A stretch of DNA of 64,000 nucleotides, taken from contig NZ_JAXMNY010000001.1 of the NCBI RefSeq assembly GCF_034670185.1, positions 1,302,001-1,366,000 of the forward strand, read 5' to 3'. How positions within the stretch are numbered: position 1 is the stretch's first letter; the number at the start of each line of letters is the position of its first letter. The notes beneath the pieces were generated by a model, which saw only the letters and a program-made list of their open reading frames with translations, was not told the DNA's origin and searched no databases. The position numbers and the translations under genes are program-made. This document shows positions 25,090 through 32,649 of this stretch, piece after piece. The stretch is from Nisaea sp. (GTDB lineage: Bacteria; Pseudomonadota; Alphaproteobacteria; Thalassobaculales; Thalassobaculaceae).

Positions 25090-26313
25090 CTATTCCGCCG
25101 GCTCGGCGGCCAGTTCCGGTGCCGGCGCGTCTTCCGTCGGCAGCAAAGCTGCCGCGGCAAGCGCTGTCACAGCCAGGGCACCCAGGATGAAGAACAGCCA
25201 CTGGAAATCACCGGTTACGCTGTAGACCCAGGCGAGCAACGGCACCGCGCCCGCGGAAACACCAAGTGTCAGCAGGAATTTCACACCGAACGCCGTGCCT
25301 CTCCAGGCCGGCGGCGTGAAGCGGGCGAACAGGGCGTTCTCCGTCGGAACGGCGATGGTATTCGACAGGACCATGCAGATGGCGACCGGGAACAACAGCC
25401 AGCCGTGCAGCGATGCGACAATCACCAGCAGCGGGACCTGCAGAATCCAGGCAGTCACATAAACCCGCTTCTTGTTGAACTTGTCGGCCAGCCATCCGCC
25501 AGCGATCTGCGCCCCGCCGGAGCAGAAATAGATCGCCGAGACCAGTAGACCGATCCCCACAAGCCCCTCTCCCGAGCCCAGGCGGTCCTCGAACAGCTTC
25601 GGCAGGGCAAAGGACGTTGCCTGGTAGATCAGGCCCGAGCAGCACACCGTAACAGCCAGAGCCAGCGCGCCGCGCCGCATATCCTTACGGGTAGTCTCGG
25701 AAGCCATGGGCGCACCTTTGCGCGTATCGCGCTCGATCCACCCCTTCCAGACACCGACAGTCAGAAACAGGCCCGTCAGGACGCAGATAATCCCCGGGAT
25801 GATGAAGGCCAGTCGCCATGACCCGAGATCCGCGAGCAGAGCGGCAATGAGCGGAGCGGATCCCACACCCAGACTGCCGAAAACACCGTTGATTCCGAGT
25901 GCCTTGCCGCGATTGGTCACGTGCCGCACAACCCAGGCAATGCCAACCGGATGATAAATCGCCGCGAAAAAGCCAATCGCCGTCAGGCCCGCCGCTATCT
26001 GGAACAGAGATGTCGCAAATCCCGTGAGGATCGACATGGAGCCGGTGCCGAGAAAGAACACCACCATCATTCCCGTCGCGCTCCAGCGATCCCCGAGATA
26101 TCCGGCCGGAATGGCGCAGAGTCCGAACAGCAGGTTTCCGAGGAACATAAGCCCGATAAGCTCATGATAGGGCGCATTGAAAACCGGCTGCAGCGCAATC
26201 ACCGCCGTCGGATAGAGCAGCATGAAGAAATGCGAATAGAAGTGCCCGATGCTGGAAAAGCCGAGCGACAGGCGATCCGAGAGAGGACTCATGTGACGGT
26301 TCCACAAAAGCAT
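25090..26313 (-). CDS. Major facilitator superfamily transporter
   Basis: About 407 residues with twelve predicted membrane spans; the loop after span 2 has GYLGDRWSATGM, a degenerate form of the MFS G-x-x-x-D-R signature, and a second-half counterpart GGWLADKFNKKRVY. The substrate is unknown. The ATG at 26311-26313 is chosen because GGGAG lies five bases upstream; a longer open frame to 26496 lacks a plausible start. It lies convergent to trpE where the trpGDC genes often stand, and is divergent from a small unknown gene. Confidence 0.82.
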   Translation of the reverse strand: MLLWNRHMSPLSDRLSLGFSSIGHFYSHFFMLLYPTAVIALQPVFNAPYHELIGLMFLGNLLFGLCAIPAGYLGDRWSATGMMVVFFLGTGSMSILTGFATSLFQIAAGLTAIGFFAAIYHPVGIAWVVRHVTNRGKALGINGVFGSLGVGSAPLIAALLADLGSWRLAFIIPGIICVLTGLFLTVGVWKGWIERDTRKGAPMASETTRKDMRRGALALAVTVCCSGLIYQATSFALPKLFEDRLGSGEGLVGIGLLVSAIYFCSGGAQIAGGWLADKFNKKRVYVTAWILQVPLLVIVASLHGWLLFPVAICMVLSNTIAVPTENALFARFTPPAWRGTAFGVKFLLTLGVSAGAVPLLAWVYSVTGDFQWLFFILGALAVTALAAAALLPTEDAPAPELAAEPAE

Positions 26314-26438
26314 GAACTCCCAATCGTCGCAGTAAGCCGATAGCGTCACAACTCTTCTTTGTGCATTTGACTCATTCCAGCAGGCATTTACGATACCGCC
26401 TGACTTGCCCGAGCGACGGGCAGCCGGGAACCATTGCA

Positions 26439-26711
26439 ATGCCCTCAAAGTCCGACACATCGCCCCCCCGCAAAGACAAGCGCCCGACAAAGGCACAGAT
26501 CTCCTGGCTCGCGCGCGGTCTTGGTGAACCTGGTGGGAAACTGCCGCTCTTCACCACGGAAGGGCAACGGGTCAATGATCGCATGGTAAAATCCTGTCTC
26601 GATCATGGCTGGGCCGAGCCCTGGTTCGAGAACCCGCTGAAACCAAACTGGCTGGTCTGTAAGATCACAGATCAGGGTCGCGCCGTTCTTAACGGCAAGA
26701 ACACCGGCTAG
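26439..26711 (+). CDS. Small hypothetical protein, winged-helix-like
   Basis: The 90-residue basic protein starts MPSKSDTSPPRKDKRPTKAQ and continues with ISWLARGLGEPGGKLPLFTTEGQRV, then VKSCLDHGWAEPWFENP and LVCKITDQGRAVLN. The last part resembles the recognition-helix and wing end of winged-helix domains (the TDQGRA turn), but no family is recognised. It lies divergent from the MFS gene and 66 bp before another unknown gene. Confidence 0.5.
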   Translation: MPSKSDTSPPRKDKRPTKAQISWLARGLGEPGGKLPLFTTEGQRVNDRMVKSCLDHGWAEPWFENPLKPNWLVCKITDQGRAVLNGKNTG

Positions 26712-26777
26712 GCGCCATCAAGTGCGACGCACGAAGCGAGAAACACCATCCTCGCAAAGCCACAGAGAGGGAGCGGA

Positions 26778-27266
26778 ATGACACTTGAGGAATATCTGAG
26801 CACCATTATCGGCAGCAAACCCGATCAATGGCGCGCCTCGAACGTTCCGACCTTCATGCACCGCATCGTTCCGTCCAGCACGCCGGGCTCGGACTTTGAA
26901 CTTCAGGAACACAATATGCTGCTGAATTTCACGGAAGATGTCAGGTTTTCAATGGCCTGGGGCTTGATCGCAAACAAAAACTACAATGAACCCTGGCTCG
27001 ACAAGCTGGCGAACAAACGAGGCGACACCGTCATCCTCGACTTCCTGTTCAATGGCGCGTTGGTCTATCGGGAAAAGCTGATCGCCGTCGACAACTGGCG
27101 CTGCATTCTACCGCAGCCCCTGAACGCGGACACCCCGCCCTACAAGGTTCCGGAGCGGCGCATGCAGATCGCCAAGCTGGTGCACAGCCTAGTTGGCCCG
27201 GACACCAGTTTCGGCGCTTATTTCAAGCGCGTCGGTATGGTGCCAGCTAACATACCGTGGCCATAA
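26778..27266 (+). CDS. Hypothetical protein, unknown family
   Basis: The 162-residue soluble protein starts MTLEEYLSTIIGSKPDQW and ends with a helical KVPERRMQIAKLVHSLVG region. It has no signal peptide, membrane span or recognised catalytic motif. A GGGAGCGG ribosome-binding site precedes the ATG. It is followed by the convergent tRNA-Pro gene, so this small unknown pair sits between an MFS gene and a tRNA, a location where accessory genes are often found. Confidence 0.6.
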   Translation: MTLEEYLSTIIGSKPDQWRASNVPTFMHRIVPSSTPGSDFELQEHNMLLNFTEDVRFSMAWGLIANKNYNEPWLDKLANKRGDTVILDFLFNGALVYREKLIAVDNWRCILPQPLNADTPPYKVPERRMQIAKLVHSLVGPDTSFGAYFKRVGMVPANIPWP

Positions 27267-27310
27267 GGCTGCTAGCCGACCACGGATCCATTCCGAATTT
27301 TTTAGAGATT

Positions 27311-27387
27311 TGGTCGGAGCGGCGGGATTCGAACCCACGACCCCTTCACCCCCAGTGAAGTGCGCTACCAGGCTGCGCTACGCTCCG
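27311..27387 (-). tRNA. tRNA-Pro (anticodon GGG)
   Basis: The 77-nt minus-strand cloverleaf is complete: acceptor CGGAGCG/CGCTCCG, anticodon stem CTTCA/TGAAG enclosing a CTGGGGG loop with anticodon GGG, a T arm with GGTTCGAATCC, discriminator A and an encoded CCA end. It reads proline CCC codons. It lies after merR on the same strand with its own promoter-like sequence. Confidence 0.97.
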
Positions 27388-27404
27388 ACCGATCTGGAAG
27401 GGTT

Positions 27405-27433
27405 TCTCTAGCCCGTCGGACACCCGGACGCAA
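27405..27433 (-). promoter_or_regulatory. Candidate promoter of tRNA-Pro
   Basis: On the minus strand TTGCGT and TAGAGA are 17 bp apart, with the -10 element about 17 bp before the mature tRNA 5' end. Confidence 0.45.
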
Positions 27434-27473
27434 GCGCCTTCGCATCCTCCGAGTTCAACACGCCTGTCAGTGC

Positions 27474-27989
27474 CTAACGGCGCACCTTGTCGAGGGCTTT
27501 CTTCAGGGATTGCAGCTCACCGAGAGCCGTGCGGACCTCTTCTAACGCGTCCGTGCCAATCGGAGCGGATTCTGCCCCGGAGGCCTCTTGAATGGCGGCT
27601 TCGAGCGGCAAGGTAGGCTCCATGTCCTCACTCGCACGTGCGGCGGACGGCCCCGGAATTTCCGGATCGTACTCGCCACCTTCATCGTGCCTGAGGGCCG
27701 CACGGGCACCACCATCCTTGAGCAGTTTCTGAACGCCCTTGATGGTGTAGCCGTCTTGATACAGCAACGTGCGAATGCGCCGCAGGAGATCGACATCTTC
27801 CGGTCGATAATACCGGCGTCCGCCGCCGCGCTTCAGCGGCCGCACCTGCGAGAACTTGGTTTCCCAGAAGCGGAGGACGTGCGGAGGCACTTCCAGATCG
27901 TCGGCGACTTCGCTGATCGTACGAAAAGCGGAGGCCGACTTGCCGTTTCTACGAGTCCCAGTGCTTTGATGGTCGGTCTGCATAGCCAT
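27474..27989 (-). CDS. MerR family transcriptional regulator
   Basis: The 171-residue protein has an N-terminal MerR helix-turn-helix (about 22-90, FRTISEVADDLEVPPHVLRFWETKF, then the wing GGRRYYRPEDVDLLRRIRTLL), followed by a variable acidic region and a C-terminal coiled helix (LEEVRTALGELQSLKKALDKV). No cysteine-rich metal site is seen, so it is not a metal sensor of the classical type. MerR genes of this form accompany ihfA in many alphaproteobacteria; their target is not established. It follows ihfA after 20 bp. Confidence 0.9.
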   Translation of the reverse strand: MAMQTDHQSTGTRRNGKSASAFRTISEVADDLEVPPHVLRFWETKFSQVRPLKRGGGRRYYRPEDVDLLRRIRTLLYQDGYTIKGVQKLLKDGGARAALRHDEGGEYDPEIPGPSAARASEDMEPTLPLEAAIQEASGAESAPIGTDALEEVRTALGELQSLKKALDKVRR

Positions 27990-28009
27990 AAGGCGTCATG
28001 CCTCCGTAC

Positions 28010-28321
28010 TCACCCGGCGTCTCCGCCAAGCCCTTCGTTGATCCGATTCTTGAGGACGTGAGACGGCCTGAAGACCAGGACTTTACGCGGCAGGATCGGA
28101 ACTTCCTCACCGGTCTTTGGATTTCGACCGATGCGCTCCCCCTTCTGGCGAACCAGAAAGCTACCAAATGATGAGATCTTGACCACCTCGTCGCGAGACA
28201 AGGATTGCGCGATTTCCTCGAGCACAGATTCAACCAGCTCGGCAGACTCATTACGAGAAAGACCGACTTCCTGGTACACTGCCTCGCTCAGTTGAGCCCG
28301 TGTAACTGTCTTACCAGTCAT
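28010..28321 (-). CDS. ihfA: Integration host factor subunit alpha
   Basis: The 103-residue DNA-bending protein has the HU/IHF fold with GSFLVRQKGERIGRNPKTGEEVPI, including the DNA-intercalating arm sequence RNPKTGEEVPI, and the IHF-alpha start MTGKTVTRAQL. The ATG at 28319-28321 with a GGGGG upstream is preferred over an ATG 12 bp earlier. A strong promoter is visible at 28346-28374. IHF-alpha needs IhfB, which is not in this window. Confidence 0.96.
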   Translation of the reverse strand: MTGKTVTRAQLSEAVYQEVGLSRNESAELVESVLEEIAQSLSRDEVVKISSFGSFLVRQKGERIGRNPKTGEEVPILPRKVLVFRPSHVLKNRINEGLGGDAG

Positions 28322-28345
28322 TGCCACCCCCATCCTAGAGCGTCC

Positions 28346-28374
28346 AAAGTATCGTGGAAATTTGAGACAGTCAA
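28346..28374 (-). promoter_or_regulatory. Sigma-70 type promoter of ihfA-merR
   Basis: On the minus strand TTGACT and TACTTT are exactly 17 bp apart, about 25 bp before the ihfA start. The rest of the 243-bp gap to fabH (28375-28564) is AT-rich and holds no gene that I can support. Confidence 0.7.
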
Positions 28375-28564
28375 TTAATCTACTTATTACAGGAATTTGG
28401 AGCGGTTTTCTTAACTAATGTCGAACCACACGAAGCCCAAAATCATACTGCAAGAAAGCATTTTCGAATCGGGCTCTATCACGCTGATTTGACAGTAAAT
28501 TACGGCATCAACCGCACCGTTCGAAAAGACAATTCCCGATAGATTATCGACCGCCATGCGGTAT

Positions 28565-29551
28565 TCAGGGAGTGCCGATTCGGACCAGCCCCGCGCCCCA
28601 TACGAGCCCCCCGCCGATTGCTTCAAACAGCACGAGATCGCCATTTTTCACGCGACCGTCGGCGACGGCTTCCGTCAAAGCGAGCGGAACGGAGGCTGCG
28701 GAGGTATTGGCGTGCCGGGCGATCGTCGAGACAACCTTCTCTTCCGGCAATTTCATCTTCTGCGCCATGCTCTTGATAATACGGCTGTTCGCCTGGTGCG
28801 GAATCAACCAGTCGACAGATGAGGAATCCAGACCGTTAGCCAACAGCGCCTCATCGATCACGCCAGACAGCTTCGATACTGCATGCCGGAACACTTCCTG
28901 CCCTGCCATGCGAACATGACCGACCGTCTGGCTCGACGACGGTCCGCCGTCGACATAGAGAACGTCCCGGTGTCTGCCATCTGAGTGCAGATGCGTCGAC
29001 ATCACACCAAAGTCACTTTCCGCCTCATCGCCTTCTGCCGCGCGCAGTACAATGGCGCCGGCGCCGTCTCCGAAGAGAACGCAGGTTGTGCGGTCCTCCC
29101 AATCAAGAATACGGCTGAAGGTTTCAGCACCGATGACGAGCACCGCGCGCGCCTGTCCGGTCTTGATGAAGTTGTCGGCAGTCGCCAGCGCGTAGATAAA
29201 TCCTGCACATACCGCTTGAATATCGAAGGCCGCGCCATGCTCCATACCGAGCTTGGCCTGCACCTTCGTAGCAGTGGACGGGAAGGTATCGTCCGGTGTT
29301 GTCGTGGCGACAATGATCAGATCGATATCAGCGACGGTCATCCCTGCGCGCTCAAGCGCGCCCCGCGCCGCGTTCACCGCGAGATCGGAAGTGGTTTCAC
29401 CCTCCGCCGCAATATGGCGCTGCTTGATCCCTGTCCGCTTCGTGATCCACTCATCAGAGGTATCAACGGTCTTGGAGAGTTCGTCATTCGTCATGATCCG
29501 CTGCGGCAAATATGAGCCGCAGCCGACAAGCAGAGACTTTTTCAGGGTCAT
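28565..29551 (-). CDS. fabH: 3-oxoacyl-ACP synthase III
   Basis: FabH starts fatty-acid chains by condensing acetyl-CoA with malonyl-ACP. The 328-residue thiolase-fold protein has the complete triad C115 (IQAVCAGFIY), H252 (PHQANSRI) and N282 (RHANTSAAS). Its start overlaps the plsX stop by 4 bp, so membrane lipid initiation enzymes are co-translated. The length is normal for the family. Confidence 0.97.
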   Translation of the reverse strand: MTLKKSLLVGCGSYLPQRIMTNDELSKTVDTSDEWITKRTGIKQRHIAAEGETTSDLAVNAARGALERAGMTVADIDLIIVATTTPDDTFPSTATKVQAKLGMEHGAAFDIQAVCAGFIYALATADNFIKTGQARAVLVIGAETFSRILDWEDRTTCVLFGDGAGAIVLRAAEGDEAESDFGVMSTHLHSDGRHRDVLYVDGGPSSSQTVGHVRMAGQEVFRHAVSKLSGVIDEALLANGLDSSSVDWLIPHQANSRIIKSMAQKMKLPEEKVVSTIARHANTSAASVPLALTEAVADGRVKNGDLVLFEAIGGGLVWGAGLVRIGTP

Positions 29552-30612
29552 GAAGCTACCGATGTCTGGCGTGTCAGGGCCGCGCTCTCGGGGTTTCCGT
29601 AAAGCGCGATCTCTTCTTTTACTTTGTCCAGGAAGTCATAACGGCACATATCCGCAGCCACGCAAACAGCATTGGCGAAACCGAACTCATCGGTGCCGCC
29701 ATGGCTCTTTACGCTGATGCCATTCAGGCCAAGAAACACAGCCCCGTTGTAACGCCTGGGGTCAAGCCGCTTACGCATCTGGTCCAGCGCACCGCGGCAC
29801 AGCAGGTAACCGATCCGGGCGGACCAGGAGGAGCGGAACGCATCGCGCAGGAACTGCGTGATCATCCGCGAGGTACCCTCGGCAGTCTTCAGCGCGATGT
29901 TTCCGGAAAATCCGTCCGTGACGATCACATCGACTGTTCCGGCCGTAATGTCATCGCCTTCAACGAAACCTATATATTCGAAATTCTCGGACTTGATCTC
30001 TCGCAGTTTGGCCGCCGCACCGCGTACCGCCTCACTGCCCTTTTGCTCTTCACTGCCGACATTCAGCAGGCCGACAGTCGGCTTGTTGAGGCCGAGAACC
30101 ATGCGGGAGAAAATCTCTCCCATCAAAGCAAACTGGAACAGGTTCTCCGCGTCGCAATCGACGTTGGCACCGAGGTCCAGCATGCAGGTCTCGCCCCGTT
30201 TGGTCGGGAAGAAACTGGCGATCGCAGGCCGCTCGATGCCCGGACACATGCGGAGTACGAATTTAGACATGGCCATCAGCGCGCCTGTGTTTCCGGCAGA
30301 CACGACCCCGTTCGCCGCACCGTCGGCAACCTGGTTGATGGCAATGCGCATGCTTGAGTCGCGCCCGGACCGGAGCGCCACGGAAGGCTTTTCCGAGGCC
30401 GCCACTTCTTTGTCCGTATGGATCAGCGTGTAGTTGCTGTTGCGAAGCCGCTTGGTCTTTTCGATCAGCGGACGCACCTTGGCTTCATCGCCAACCAGAA
30501 TCAACTTGAGGTCGGGCAACCGCTCGAGGGCGATATCCGCTCCACGAACAACAATGTCAGGCGCGTTATCGCCGCCCATCGCGTCCAGGGCGAGTGTTGG
30601 ACCGTCTACCAT
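29548..30612 (-). CDS. plsX: Phosphate acyltransferase PlsX
   Basis: PlsX makes acyl-phosphate from acyl-ACP for glycerolipid synthesis. The protein (354 residues) begins MVDGPTLALDAMGGDNAP, the family hallmark, and carries GNTGALMAMSKF, DLGANVDCDAENLFQFALMG and TDGFSGNIALKTAEG. The ATG at 30610-30612 matches the conserved N-terminus; a GTG at 30687 would add 25 unusual residues. No rpmF gene fits in the 142-bp gap to the yceD-like gene, unlike the arrangement in some bacteria. Confidence 0.95.
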   Translation of the reverse strand: MVDGPTLALDAMGGDNAPDIVVRGADIALERLPDLKLILVGDEAKVRPLIEKTKRLRNSNYTLIHTDKEVAASEKPSVALRSGRDSSMRIAINQVADGAANGVVSAGNTGALMAMSKFVLRMCPGIERPAIASFFPTKRGETCMLDLGANVDCDAENLFQFALMGEIFSRMVLGLNKPTVGLLNVGSEEQKGSEAVRGAAAKLREIKSENFEYIGFVEGDDITAGTVDVIVTDGFSGNIALKTAEGTSRMITQFLRDAFRSSWSARIGYLLCRGALDQMRKRLDPRRYNGAVFLGLNGISVKSHGGTDEFGFANAVCVAADMCRYDFLDKVKEEIALYGNPESAALTRQTSVAS

Positions 30613-30754
30613 ATGTTCGACATCATCCGGGCTGAAGACGCAGCCGACACGGCGCGTTTCGAAACCTCTCGGCAAATAACCTTCCACATAGACGCACCAC
30701 GGGAAGGCAGGTGATCGAGGGTCATATGCAAAGGTTCACAAGAATTCAATATTT

Positions 30755-31312
30755 TTAGTCCCCATTGCGCAATCGATTCCGCATTTCCGACAGAACCGAG
30801 AACGGGTTTGGCACTGCTTCTTCGATGTCTTCGTCTGCCCAGACGACACCATCCGGAGCATCTTCTTCCCCCGGCTTTCTCGGATGTTCGTCGAGCAGCA
30901 GGGCTAAATTCTGAGAGAGTACTTCGCCGAGGTCAAACCCGCCGTCCTCGATTAAACCCATATTTTCATCATCCGGCGTTAGCTCAATTTCCGTATCCGT
31001 TTTCGGAGCCGCCTCGCTACTCAGGATTTCCGAGAAGGAATCCTCGATAACGGTCTCGAACGGCTCGAGAGAAACCACGGACAGGTAAGCAAGACGCGCC
31101 ACGATCGTTCCATCAATGCGAACCGCCCGATCACGCCCAAGACGCTCGATGCGGGCCTTGGCCTTAAGCTCGGCTATGCCCGGCAGCCTGAAACGCTGGG
31201 CAAGAGCCTGGCACTCTTCCGGAGAAGCTTCGATATCGACATAGGTGACCCGTTTTTTCAGGTCCTTGATCCGGACCGGGCGCGAAAGTTCGATGTTCTG
31301 CGTTTTTTCCAT
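30755..31312 (-). CDS. YceD/DUF177-family protein
   Basis: The 185-residue acidic protein has the DUF177 (YceD) layout: an N-terminal beta region (LSRPVRIKDLKKRVTYVDIEAS), a central LAYLSVVSLEPFETVIEDSF segment and an acidic C-terminal DLGEVLSQNLALLLDEHPRKPG motif. YceD homologues act around 23S rRNA or ribosome large-subunit assembly and often neighbour rpmF and plsX. Here it precedes plsX without rpmF between them. Confidence 0.88.
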   Translation of the reverse strand: MEKTQNIELSRPVRIKDLKKRVTYVDIEASPEECQALAQRFRLPGIAELKAKARIERLGRDRAVRIDGTIVARLAYLSVVSLEPFETVIEDSFSEILSSEAAPKTDTEIELTPDDENMGLIEDGGFDLGEVLSQNLALLLDEHPRKPGEEDAPDGVVWADEDIEEAVPNPFSVLSEMRNRLRNGD

Positions 31313-31385
31313 GGGACGCGCACAATATGCTTCGGGGCGCTCACCCTCAAGAACTACAAGAGGGTAACACTCTCGGAACAGCTAT

Positions 31386-31988
31386 TTAGGCCGCTGCGAA
31401 GGCCAGATTACCGGAAACGACTTCCGCTAGGGGGATCGTATCGAGATGCGCGGCCTGCCGCACCACATATCCGGCCATCGGCATGCTAAACGGCTCAGCC
31501 TCCGGCGATCCTCGGTAAAGGTTCCGCTGCAGCGCATCGGCAAGCTGCCGGCCGTCATCGCCCTCTGCAGCTTCCAGCCCCAACCTGTAGGCATCGAGGC
31601 GGCCATAGAACGCCTTCCCCATCTGCTTCACTTTTTTGCCGACAGACATGTCACTGACACCGATTTCGCGAAGGGACTGGTCGAGGTCGACGAACAAGGT
31701 ATCGAACAAAGCCTGTGAAAAGCGCTCCGATTCGGCTCGGTCCCTCTGCAGGCGGAGCAAAACGAGAGCCGTATGCAGAACGAGCAGATCGAACCGCCCG
31801 TCCAGAGTATCCGGTACGCCATACCGGGTATAGAAATCAGGCTGCCGCGCCTGCCGAATAACGGTCTGATAGGTTTCCCTGGCCGCTTCGGCGACTTCAT
31901 CGCGTTTAAAAAACTTGCTGAACACGCGGAAATTTCCAAATCCGGTTTGTATTGGCCGCAAAATGGCTGTGTAGGCCTTCGCCGTCAA
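31386..31988 (-). CDS. Ubiquinol-cytochrome c chaperone family protein
   Basis: The 200-residue helical protein has the features of the CBP3/UQCC-like chaperone family: a YTRYGVPDTLDGRFDLLVLHTALVLLRL region (about 53-80), QALFDTLFVDLDQSLREIGVSDMSVGKKVKQMGKAFYGRLDAY (about 88-130) and a short C-terminal helix. The family helps assemble the cytochrome bc1 complex in mitochondria and alphaproteobacteria. It is divergent from bamE across a 147-bp gap. Confidence 0.9.
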   Translation of the reverse strand: MTAKAYTAILRPIQTGFGNFRVFSKFFKRDEVAEAARETYQTVIRQARQPDFYTRYGVPDTLDGRFDLLVLHTALVLLRLQRDRAESERFSQALFDTLFVDLDQSLREIGVSDMSVGKKVKQMGKAFYGRLDAYRLGLEAAEGDDGRQLADALQRNLYRGSPEAEPFSMPMAGYVVRQAAHLDTIPLAEVVSGNLAFAAA

Positions 31989-32007
31989 CGTTGGCTAAGA
32001 GGAATGT

Positions 32008-32036
32008 TGACCTTGGGCTCGGCGGTGCCCAAATTG
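32008..32036 (+). promoter_or_regulatory. Candidate promoter of bamE with an internal dyad
   Basis: TTGACC is followed 17 bp later by CAAATT, about 100 bp before the bamE start. The spacer contains TTGGGC and GCCCAA, a 6-bp dyad separated by eight bases that could bind a regulator. Confidence 0.35.
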
Positions 32037-32135
32037 TCGCCAGAAAGCCGGGCAGCGCAGCCGCCCCAACCGATAGCGCATATTTCACGGCAGCGCGAGA
32101 CCTCAGGCAATGACGAGATGTAACGGAGACAGTGA

Positions 32136-32588
32136 GTGAGCCGCATTCCGTTCTGGCGCACCGGACTCGCCTTTCCCCTGGTTGCCCTGCTGCTTCTGGC
32201 ATGCACCCCGAGGGTCGAGATTCACGGTAATCTGGTCGATATCGACAATCTCGCGGCGATCGAGCCCGGCAAGAGCGACAAGGGGCGTGTCCTTGCCCTG
32301 CTCGGCTCCCCTTCGACCGAGAGTGAGTACGGCCAGGAAACCTGGATGTATATCGCCAGGCATACCGAGCAAACGGCTTTCTTCGCCGAGGAAGTCATCG
32401 ATCAACGGGTGATCTATATCGCCTTCGATGAAACCGGTGTCGTCGATAGTATCGGCCGGCTCAACAAGGAAGACGGCAAGCAGATCGAATATGTAAACCG
32501 GCAGACAGAAACTGCGGGACAGCGCATTTCCTTCCTGCAGCAGCTCTTTGGCAATGTCGGGCGCTTCAACCAGGACGTGAACCAGTAG
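32136..32588 (+). CDS. bamE: Outer membrane protein assembly factor BamE
   Basis: The 150-residue lipoprotein has a signal peptide ending in a lipobox (LLLLAC, lipidated C23). The SmpA/OmlA fold follows, with IEPGKSDKGRVLALLGSPST and ETWMYIARHTEQ (about 45-85). BamE is a lipoprotein of the complex that inserts outer membrane barrels. Translation begins at a GTG with GGAG upstream. A strong bidirectional terminator lies just after the stop. Confidence 0.93.
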   Translation: MSRIPFWRTGLAFPLVALLLLACTPRVEIHGNLVDIDNLAAIEPGKSDKGRVLALLGSPSTESEYGQETWMYIARHTEQTAFFAEEVIDQRVIYIAFDETGVVDSIGRLNKEDGKQIEYVNRQTETAGQRISFLQQLFGNVGRFNQDVNQ

Positions 32589-32598
32589 CCAAAACGTC

Positions 32599-32626
32599 AA
32601 AGGCCCCGCCAAAGCGGGGCCTTTTT
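32599..32626. terminator. Bidirectional rho-independent terminator
   Basis: AAAGGCCCCGC/GCGGGGCCTTT forms an 11-bp stem with a four-base loop followed by Ts on the plus strand; the A-rich left side gives a U-tract on the minus strand. It lies between the convergent bamE and hppA genes. Confidence 0.9.
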
Positions 32627-32649
32627 CGTCGTATGTCGGTTCAGAAGCC

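Noticed and set aside
27267..27473. tRNA-Pro as an integration site
   Set aside because: No integrase gene and no copy of the tRNA 3' end was found nearby.
28411..28644. 77-codon minus-strand frame overlapping the fabH end
   Set aside because: It overlaps fabH in another frame, lacks a ribosome-binding site and resembles nothing known.
30613..30754. rpmF gene between the yceD-like gene and plsX
   Set aside because: The gap is too short for a 60-codon gene and shows no L32 zinc-ribbon sequence.
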